From NCBI GenBank assembly GCA_036377075.1, contig DASUZB010000253.1, positions 1-9,298 on the forward strand: 9,298 nucleotides of DNA. Reading direction: 5' to 3'. The stretch's first letter is position 1, and the number at the start of each line of letters is the position of its first letter. Source of the DNA: DASUZB01 sp036377075 (GTDB lineage Bacteria > Actinomycetota > CALGFH01). Made by a program: the position numbers and the translations under genes. Shown in pieces: positions 1 through 5,241 of the stretch. The notes beneath the pieces are model-generated. The model saw only the letters and a program-made list of their open reading frames with translations, had not been told where the DNA came from and did not search any database.

Positions 1-2
1 GC

Positions 3-554
3 CCGCCCTTGGCCGGCGTCGCCCGCTTCGACAGCGGTGACGTCGTGCCCTCGCTGGTATTCCTGGCGTTCGTGGCGATGGGGGCGCTGATCGTCACCCG
101 CCGACCCGGCAACCGCATCGGCTGGCTGTTCTGCGCGATCGGCCTGCCGGTGCTGCTCGGTGGCTTCGCGACCCAGTACGCGGTCACTGCCCTGCTCGCC
201 CGCCGGCCTGCGCTGCCGGCCGGGCCGGCAATGGCGTGGCTGGCGGGCTGGGCCTCGGTCGTCGGCGTGAGCCTGTTCTTCTACCTTCTGGTGCTGTTTC
301 CCGACGGCCACCTACCAAGCCGCCGCTGGCGAGGCGTCGCGTGGCTGTACGGCGGCGCGCTCGCGGTCGGGCTCGCCACCGCGGCGCTCCAGCCGGGCAC
401 CACCTCCGGCCCCGCGGGCCTGGCGGGGCCGGCCTCGGCGCTGGTCGACGAACTGGTGTACGTTTCCATGCCCGGAAGCTATCCCGCCAGCCGGGCCGCG
501 CCCAGCCCACCCCGCCACTTTGTGGACAACCACGTGGCTAGCGCGCGCCCATGA
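3..554 (+). pseudogene. N-terminal membrane region of a sensor-kinase-like protein, truncated/decayed
   Basis: The frame is open to the left edge, so the true start lies outside the window; the first in-window start codon is the TTG at 9. Numbered from there, residues about 13-30, 35-59, 73-97 and 108-127 are hydrophobic helices. The stretches RRPGNRIGWLF and LFPDGHLPSRRWRGVAWL closely resemble the N-terminal membrane half of many actinobacterial sensor histidine kinases (recall, not a search). In those proteins a dimerisation and ATPase domain follows. Here the family-like sequence fades near residue 153 (about 465), and a proline/alanine-rich tail without features runs to a TGA at 552-554. 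That tail overlaps the convergent gene by 17 bases, another sign that it is not a natural C-terminus. I infer a gene broken by deletion or frameshift. It could instead be a short intact membrane protein. Confidence 0.5.
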
Positions 555-1290
555 TCCAGGGCGCGCGATCCTGGAGGGTGCCGCAGTTCCAGGCGATGGC
601 CACCTGCGTCCCGGTGGGCGGCCGCACGGTCCTGACGACGGTACCGGTCGAGGTCTTGACCTGCTGGACCACCCGGTAGGGGGCGACGAAGGTGCCGATG
701 GTCCCGTCCTTGCTACGCAGGTCGATGCGCCCGTCCTTGGCCTCGGCGAGCAGGTACGGCCGCAGGTCGACGTCGGTGAGGTCGGCGGGGTAGGCCTGAC
801 CGGCCGCCCACGGCCCCCTGGGTCCGGCGTATCCGGGCTGGAACGACGGCGGCAACGGGATGAGCTGCCAGCCGACCTGCTTGAAGCGTCGTGGCGGGGC
901 CAGGGTCACCGAGAACTCCCTGACCTTGCCGGTCTTGGCCTCCTCACACGAGTCGACCCCGCCGTGCACCTCGCGCGGCAGCCCGATCGGCGGGTCCTGC
1001 ACGACGACCGCGAATTCCCCCGGCTTGACGCGCGGCGGCGCCAGCGGCCGCACCTGCGGCCTGGGCTGTGCCGTGGTCGAGGACGGACGGATCGACCCGG
1101 TCCGCGGGTCACCGCCAAGCAGCCCGGCTACCAGGCCGGCCACCACGAGGCTCAGCAGCGTGGCGCCGGCGATGCGCCGCTGCCGGTGGCGCCGGCCCCG
1201 CCGGTGGACGGCGTCAGGCGGGGGGACTGGCGGGTCCCCGGTCAGCTCGGTCGCCAGCCGCTCCAGGCGCTCCTGCAGGTCATCGATCAT
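538..1290 (-). CDS. Single-pass membrane protein coupled to the sigma factor; possible anti-sigma factor
   Basis: A 250-residue protein: a short basic cytoplasmic segment (1-39, rich in Arg after residue 29), one transmembrane helix at about 40-60, then an extracytoplasmic part with a Pro-rich linker (61-92) and a globular region to the end. I do not recognise the outer domain. It holds the protein's only two cysteines, Cys115 and Cys236, which could form a disulfide. The ATG at 1288-1290 is preceded by GGAGG nine bases upstream, inside the sigma-factor gene, and the genes overlap by 11 bases, so translation is probably coupled. This is the classic place of an anti-sigma factor. However, the cytoplasmic tail is short and has no HxxxCxxC zinc motif, so that role is inferred from position and topology only. 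It might instead be a lipid- or wall-associated target of the sigma factor. It converges on the decayed membrane gene to its left. Confidence 0.85.
   Translation of the reverse strand: MIDDLQERLERLATELTGDPPVPPPDAVHRRGRRHRQRRIAGATLLSLVVAGLVAGLLGGDPRTGSIRPSSTTAQPRPQVRPLAPPRVKPGEFAVVVQDPPIGLPREVHGGVDSCEEAKTGKVREFSVTLAPPRRFKQVGWQLIPLPPSFQPGYAGPRGPWAAGQAYPADLTDVDLRPYLLAEAKDGRIDLRSKDGTIGTFVAPYRVVQQVKTSTGTVVRTVRPPTGTQVAIAWNCGTLQDRAPWIMGAR
542..567. repeat. 9-bp inverted repeat at the end of the minus-strand sigma operon
   Basis: CGCGCGCCC at 542-550 and GGGCGCGCG at 559-567 are perfect complements around an 8-base loop. The hairpin lies in the last codons of the minus-strand membrane-protein gene, whose TAG is at 538-540, and covers the stop codon of the plus-strand remnant. 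There is no T-tract on either side. It could work as a bidirectional, U-less terminator between convergent genes, or be a by-product of GC-rich coding. Confidence 0.4.
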
Positions 1291-1777
1291 CGTGCAGCAC
1301 CTCCAGCTCGTCGGCGGTCAGGCGGCGGGCAAGGGCGGCCCGGCCGCGGGCGAGCCTGGCCTTGACGGTCCCGACCGGCACGCCGAGCTGCTCGGCGACC
1401 TCCTGGACCGACAGGCCGACCAGGTGGTAGAGCACCACGGCCTGCCGCTGGCCGAGCGACAGCGCCCGCAGCGCCTTGGCCAGGTCGAGCGAGTCGGGCG
1501 ACAGCTCCACTGGCGGCGGCAAGCGCAGCCGCAGCAGCGCCGCTGCCCGCCGCCTTGCGCGCCTGGCTGCGTCGGCGGCCAGGTGCAGTGCCACCCGCCG
1601 CACCCATGCCTCGGGACGGTCGTAGTCGCGCAGGTGCTTCCAGCGGACCGCGGCGCGGGCGTACGCCTCTTGGAGAAGGTCCTCGGCATCACCCGCGTCC
1701 CCGGTCACCAGGACGAGTTGCTTGAGCAGCCGGAGGTAGGTGGCGGCGTAGAACTCCTCGAAGCTGCCCTCGGTCAT
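1280..1777 (-). CDS. ECF RNA polymerase sigma factor, SigE-type
   Basis: A 165-residue sigma-70-family protein of the short ECF class, which directs RNA polymerase to a dedicated set of promoters. Region 2 spans about residues 6-75, with FEEFYAATYLRLL (helix 2.1), GDAEDLLQEAYARA (helix 2.2) and a WVRRVALHLAADAARR segment. Region 4 spans about 95-150, with the helix-turn-helix GLSVQEVAEQLGVPVGTVKA at 121-140. The sequence resembles the actinobacterial SigE group (family recall). I chose the ATG at 1775-1777, which puts the start just before region 2 as in relatives. A GTG at 1814-1816 would add 13 unconserved residues. The upstream purine run GGGACGAGG is a modest ribosome site. The gene overlaps the following membrane-protein gene by 11 bases, suggesting a sigma/regulator pair. 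The upstream region contains a possible autoregulated promoter. Confidence 0.93.
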   Translation of the reverse strand: MTEGSFEEFYAATYLRLLKQLVLVTGDAGDAEDLLQEAYARAAVRWKHLRDYDRPEAWVRRVALHLAADAARRARRRAAALLRLRLPPPVELSPDSLDLAKALRALSLGQRQAVVLYHLVGLSVQEVAEQLGVPVGTVKARLARGRAALARRLTADELEVLHDDR

Positions 1778-1816
1778 GGCCTCGTCCCGATCGGCGGCGT
1801 CGCCCACATGGAACAC

Positions 1817-1840
1817 GACGGTCCACGCGGCCCGGTTGCC
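1817..1840 (-). promoter_or_regulatory. Candidate ECF-type promoter for the sigma operon
   Basis: On the minus strand GGCAAC (1835-1840) is followed by CGTC (1817-1820). This gives the spacing AAC-N16-TC, which matches my recollection of SigE-type ECF promoters in Streptomyces. It lies about 40 bases upstream of the chosen sigma-factor ATG, as expected for an autoregulated gene. The motif is short and could occur by chance in such GC-rich DNA. Confidence 0.25.
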
Positions 1841-1935
1841 TGGTTGGCCAAGAAGTCCTCATGACCGGCGCTGTGGCAAGTCCGCACCGCCAGCCATCAG
1901 CGGCCAGCTTTCGATCTCCTTACCGGCGGCGTGCC

Positions 1936-1980
1936 TGGGCCACCATGGCGGCGGTTTCGTGCCATCTTGGTGGCGGCCCA
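1936..1980 (+). repeat. Imperfect long hairpin upstream of the response regulator gene
   Basis: TGGGCCACCATGGC (1936-1949) can pair with the segment 1961-1980 as GCCAT, GGTGGC and CCCA blocks separated by bulges of three and two bases, around an 11-base loop. The hairpin ends 11 bases before the strong Shine-Dalgarno sequence of the response regulator (GGGAGGAAGG, from 1992). If transcription starts upstream, it would fold in the 5' leader. The rest of the divergent interval 1778-2003 shows no gene and no confident sigma-70 promoter. Confidence 0.35.
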
Positions 1981-2003
1981 GGTGGTCGTGTGGGAGGAAG
2001 GCT

Positions 2004-2735
2004 GTGGCCGGAGAGTGCGTGCTGGTGGTCGACGACGAGCCGACCGTCAGGGACGTGGTGCGCCGCTACCTGGAGCGCGACGGCTTCCGGGTGCGGCTCG
2101 CCGGCGACGGTCCGGAGGCGCTGACCTCGTTCCAGCACGACCAGCCCGACCTGATCGTGCTGGACATCATGCTGCCCGGCATGAACGGCCTGGAGGTGTG
2201 CAGGCAGGTGCGGGCGGCCGGCTCCACCCCGATCATCCTGCTCTCGGCGCGCGGGCACGAGACCGACCGGGTGGTCGGCCTCGAGCTCGGCGCCGACGAC
2301 TACGTGGTCAAGCCGTTCAGCGCGCGAGAGCTGGTGGCGCGGGTCAAGAGCGTGCTGCGGCGCACCATGGGCACCCAGGCGGCGCCCGGCCTGCTGCGCG
2401 CCGGCGACCTCACCATCGACCCAGGCAGCCGCGAGGTGCGCGTCGCCGGTGCGCCGGTGGGGCTCACCGTGCGCGAGTTCGACCTGCTCTACTTCCTGGC
2501 CAGGCACCCGCGCCAGGTGTTCACCCGTAGCCAGCTGCTGCAGCAGGTCTGGGAGTACACCTGGTTCGGCGACACCTCGACGGTCACCGTCCACATGCGC
2601 CGCCTGCGCGAGAAGGTGGAGGAGGACCCGTCCAGCCCGGTCCGCCTGCAGACGGTCTACGGCGTCGGCTACCGCTTCGTCCCGGCCGAGCCGGCGGGGG
2701 ACTCCGACGCCCGCGCCGAGGCCCTGCCACGGTGA
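2004..2735 (+). CDS. OmpR/PhoB-family two-component response regulator
   Basis: A 243-residue DNA-binding response regulator. The receiver domain (about 4-118) has the acidic pocket Asp10-Asp11, phospho-acceptor Asp54 (VLDIMLPGMNG), Ser81 and Lys103 (VVKPF). The C-terminal winged helix (about 130-227) carries the typical LTVREFDLLYFLARHP and VTVHMRRLREKVE elements and ends in VYGVGYRF. Phosphorylation by the partner kinase should promote dimerisation and promoter binding. I start it at the GTG at 2004-2006 because GGGAGGAAGG begins 12 bases upstream and the receiver fold begins two residues later. The frame stays open upstream to 1776, but that part has no conserved residues. The stop overlaps the kinase start in GTGA (2732-2735), so the two are co-translated. 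Its regulon is not evident; the divergently transcribed sigma operon shares the intergenic region. Confidence 0.96.
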   Translation: MAGECVLVVDDEPTVRDVVRRYLERDGFRVRLAGDGPEALTSFQHDQPDLIVLDIMLPGMNGLEVCRQVRAAGSTPIILLSARGHETDRVVGLELGADDYVVKPFSARELVARVKSVLRRTMGTQAAPGLLRAGDLTIDPGSREVRVAGAPVGLTVREFDLLYFLARHPRQVFTRSQLLQQVWEYTWFGDTSTVTVHMRRLREKVEEDPSSPVRLQTVYGVGYRFVPAEPAGDSDARAEALPR

Positions 2736-4036
2736 GCCGGAGCAGGCGGCGCGGCCTTCCCCGGCCGGCCGTGCCGTCGCTGGTGGCGCTGCTGGTGGGG
2801 CTGGTCGTCGGCGCGGCGGTGGCCCGCTGGGTGGGCATGCCGCTGGGCGAGCTCGGCGCCATGTTCGCGATGGCGGCGCTCGGCATCGGCATCGTGGTCG
2901 CGCTCGGCATGCTGCTCGACCACCAGCTGCGCCGCCGCGGCAGCGCCGTGGCCAAGCAGGCGGCCCTCGGCGGGGCGGCGACCGCGACGGCCGCGCTCGC
3001 CGGGGTGGCGGCGGCCACCCTGCTGATGATGCCGACCTCCCACGAGCTCGCCAGCGTGCTCGCCCTGCTGCCGCTGTGCGCCGGCGCGGGGGTCGCCTAC
3101 GGCGTGGCGAGCGCGCGCCGCACCTCCGCCGACCTGGAGGCGCTCGCGGCCACGGCACGGCGCCTCGAGGCCGGCGACCTGACCGTGCGCGCGACCGCCG
3201 GTAGCTCGGCCGAGGTCGCCGAGGTGGCCGAGGCCCTCTCGGCTGCGGCCGCCCGCCTCGGCGAGGCCTTCGAACGTGAGCGGGCGATGGAGGCGAGCCG
3301 CCGTGACCTGGTCGCCTGGGCCTCCCACGACCTGCGCACGCCGCTTGCCAGCCTGCGGGCGACCGCCGAGGCGATCGCCGACGACCTGGTGGAGGACCCC
3401 GCCGGGCGGCGCCGCTACCTCGACAGCCTGCTCGTCCAGGTCGACCGGCTCGCCAACCTGGTCGACGACCTGTTCGAGCTGTCGCAGATCGAGGCCGGCG
3501 CGCTGGTGCTCAACTTCGAGCCGACCCACCTGCCCAGCCTGGTCGCCGAGGTGCTCGAGGTGTTCGAGCCGGACGCCGCCGCCCGCGGCGTGCGGCTCGA
3601 CGCGGACCTGCCCGGCAGCTTCCCGCTGGTCCCCGCGGGCCGCGACCAGATGGGCCGGGTGCTCGCCAACCTGGTCGCCAACGGTGTGCGGCACACCCCG
3701 CCGGGCGGGTCGGTGCTGGTCACGGTGGAGTCGCGCGCCGACGCGGCGGCGGTGCGGGTACGCGACGGCTGCGGTGGCATCCCCGCCGAGGACCTGTCGC
3801 GGGTGTTCGAGCGGCTCTGGCGCGGCGACCCGGCGCGCTCGACCACCGGCGCCGGCCTCGGCCTGGCGATCGCCCGCGGGCTGGTCGAGGCGCACCGCGG
3901 CCGCATCGAGGTGCGCAACGTGACCGGCGGCTGCGAGTTCACCGTCGCGCTGCCGCGCAGCGCCGGCGCGCTGCCGCCCGACGGGGCGGGCGCGCCGGCC
4001 ACCCGGCCGCGGATCCGCCCGGGCGGCGCCGGCTGA
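2732..4036 (+). CDS. Membrane sensor histidine kinase, partner of the preceding regulator
   Basis: A 434-residue HisKA/HATPase kinase. The N-terminus has four hydrophobic helices (about 13-31, 41-62, 79-100, 106-127) with very short outer loops and no extracytoplasmic sensor domain. A HAMP-like linker (about 128-180) follows, containing RRLEAGDLTVRA. The H-box ASHDLRTPLASLRA has phospho-accepting His199. The ATPase domain shows an N-box (NLVANGVRHT, Asn317), a G1 box DGCGGI at 345-350 where the first canonical glycine is cysteine (common in actinobacterial kinases, by recall), an F-box FERLWRGD, and a G2 box GAGLGLAIARGLVEAH (373-388). The last 25 residues are a Gly/Pro/Ala tail. The GTG start lies in the regulator's stop (GTGA overlap), so it relies on translational coupling. 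With so little exposed outside, it probably senses a signal within or at the membrane; the signal is unknown. Confidence 0.95.
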   Translation: MSRSRRRGLPRPAVPSLVALLVGLVVGAAVARWVGMPLGELGAMFAMAALGIGIVVALGMLLDHQLRRRGSAVAKQAALGGAATATAALAGVAAATLLMMPTSHELASVLALLPLCAGAGVAYGVASARRTSADLEALAATARRLEAGDLTVRATAGSSAEVAEVAEALSAAAARLGEAFERERAMEASRRDLVAWASHDLRTPLASLRATAEAIADDLVEDPAGRRRYLDSLLVQVDRLANLVDDLFELSQIEAGALVLNFEPTHLPSLVAEVLEVFEPDAAARGVRLDADLPGSFPLVPAGRDQMGRVLANLVANGVRHTPPGGSVLVTVESRADAAAVRVRDGCGGIPAEDLSRVFERLWRGDPARSTTGAGLGLAIARGLVEAHRGRIEVRNVTGGCEFTVALPRSAGALPPDGAGAPATRPRIRPGGAG

Positions 4037-4050
4037 GGCGGCCGCTCAGC
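4032..4050. terminator. Inverted repeat between convergent kinase and thiolase genes, holding both stop codons
   Basis: GCTGAG (4032-4037) and CTCAGC (4045-4050) are perfect arms around GCGGCCG, whose last six bases are themselves palindromic. The kinase TGA (4034-4036) lies in the left arm and the thiolase stop (4046-4048, read on the minus strand) in the right arm. The genes are only nine bases apart. A short bidirectional terminator is plausible, but there is no T-tract. Confidence 0.4.
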
Positions 4051-5230
4051 GCTGCAGGTTCTCGAACACCCCGGCGGCGCCCATGCCGCCGCCGACGCAC
4101 ATCGTCACCATGCCGTAGCGCGACCCGCGCCGCGCCATCTCGGCCATCAGCTGGACGGTCAGCTTGCTGCCGGTGGCGCCCATGGGGTGGCCGAGGGCGA
4201 TCGCGCCGCCGTTGACGTTCACCTTGTCCAGGTCGAGGCCGACCTCGCGGATCACGGCGAGGCTCTGCGCGGCGAACGCCTCGTTCAGCTCGACGAGGTC
4301 GATGTCGTCGAGCTGCAGGCCGGTGAGCTTCAACACCTTCGGGATGGCGACCACCGGGCCGATGCCCATCACGTCGGGGCCGACCCCGGCGACCGCGAAG
4401 CCGACGAAGCGGGCCAGCGGGGTGAGGCCGAGCTGCTCGGCGCGGCCCCGCTCCATCACCACCACGGCGGCGGCGCCGTCGCTGCGCTGCGAGCTGTTGC
4501 CGGCGGTGACCGTGCCGCCCCGCATGAAGGCGGGCTTGAGCTTGGCCAGCTTCTCCGCCGAGGTGTCCCGGCGCGGGCCCTCGTCGCGCGCGAAGCTGGT
4601 GTCGCTGTGGCGCGGCCTGCCGTCGTCGTCGACCCAGTCGACGCTGACCTCCAGCGGCACGATCTCCGGGTCGAAGCGGCCCGAGTCGACCGCCTCGGCG
4701 GCGCGCGTGTGCGAGCGCAGGGCGAACTCGTCCTGGTCCTCGCGCGTGACCTTCCAGCGCTCCGCCACCTGCTCGGCGGTCAGGCCCATGGCCATGTAGT
4801 ACTCGGGGTGGTTGCGGACGATCGCCGGGTTGGGCGAGAAGTTGGCCGGCGGCGTCGGGGTGGACGTCATGTGCTCGGTGCCGCCGGCGACGATCGTGGT
4901 GGCGAACCCGCTCATGATCCGCTCGGAGGCGCTGGCGATCGTCTGCAGCCCGGACGAGCAGAAGCGGTTCACCGTCTGGGCGGGGACGCCCTCGGACAGG
5001 CCGGCCCGCAGGGCCGACAGCCTGGCCACGTTCATGCCCTGGCTGCCCTCGGGGATGGCGCAACCGAGGATCACGTCCTCGACCTCCGCCGGGTCGAGCC
5101 CGGGCGCCCGCTTCAGCGCCTCGGTGATCGCCGCGGCGGCCATGTCGTCGGGCCTCGCGGTCCGCAGGGCACCCCGAGGCGCCCTGCCCACCGCGGTGCG
5201 CGCGCCGGCGACCAGCACTGCTTCCTTCAT
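4046..5230 (-). CDS. fadA: Acetyl-CoA C-acyltransferase (3-ketoacyl-CoA thiolase)
   Basis: A 394-residue cytoplasmic thiolase, the usual length for the family. It cleaves 3-ketoacyl-CoA with CoA to give acetyl-CoA and a shortened acyl-CoA, the last step of beta-oxidation. The nucleophile Cys91 lies in NRFCSSGLQTIASA, the NEAFA motif at 316-320, His348 in GGAIALGHPMGATGSK, and the acid/base Cys378 in MCVGGGMGAAGVFE, so the full catalytic set is present. The ATG at 5228-5230 begins MKEAVLVAGARTAVG, the classic thiolase N-terminus, and has AAGGAG eight bases upstream. The frame continues open upstream into fadN but without thiolase-like sequence. It follows fadN after an 11-base gap, and its Shine-Dalgarno sequence touches the fadN stop, so one mRNA is likely. 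The fadN-fadA order is that of the Bacillus fadNAE operon. Thiolases acting in biosynthesis look similar, but the neighbour favours degradation. Confidence 0.95.
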   Translation of the reverse strand: MKEAVLVAGARTAVGRAPRGALRTARPDDMAAAAITEALKRAPGLDPAEVEDVILGCAIPEGSQGMNVARLSALRAGLSEGVPAQTVNRFCSSGLQTIASASERIMSGFATTIVAGGTEHMTSTPTPPANFSPNPAIVRNHPEYYMAMGLTAEQVAERWKVTREDQDEFALRSHTRAAEAVDSGRFDPEIVPLEVSVDWVDDDGRPRHSDTSFARDEGPRRDTSAEKLAKLKPAFMRGGTVTAGNSSQRSDGAAAVVVMERGRAEQLGLTPLARFVGFAVAGVGPDVMGIGPVVAIPKVLKLTGLQLDDIDLVELNEAFAAQSLAVIREVGLDLDKVNVNGGAIALGHPMGATGSKLTVQLMAEMARRGSRYGMVTMCVGGGMGAAGVFENLQR

Positions 5231-5241
5231 CGTGCTTCTCC

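Noticed and set aside
860..1864. A 334-codon plus-strand frame over the sigma operon
   Set aside because: Its sequence is explained by the two minus-strand genes, which have domain motifs, good ribosome sites and coupled ends.
1776..2003. N-terminal extension of the response regulator to 1776
   Set aside because: Residues before the GTG at 2004 show no family similarity, while that GTG has a strong, well-spaced Shine-Dalgarno sequence and leads directly into the receiver domain.
2669..3895. A 408-codon open frame on the minus strand opposite the histidine kinase
   Set aside because: It is rich in Arg, Gly, Ala and His without motifs; the plus-strand kinase accounts for the sequence.
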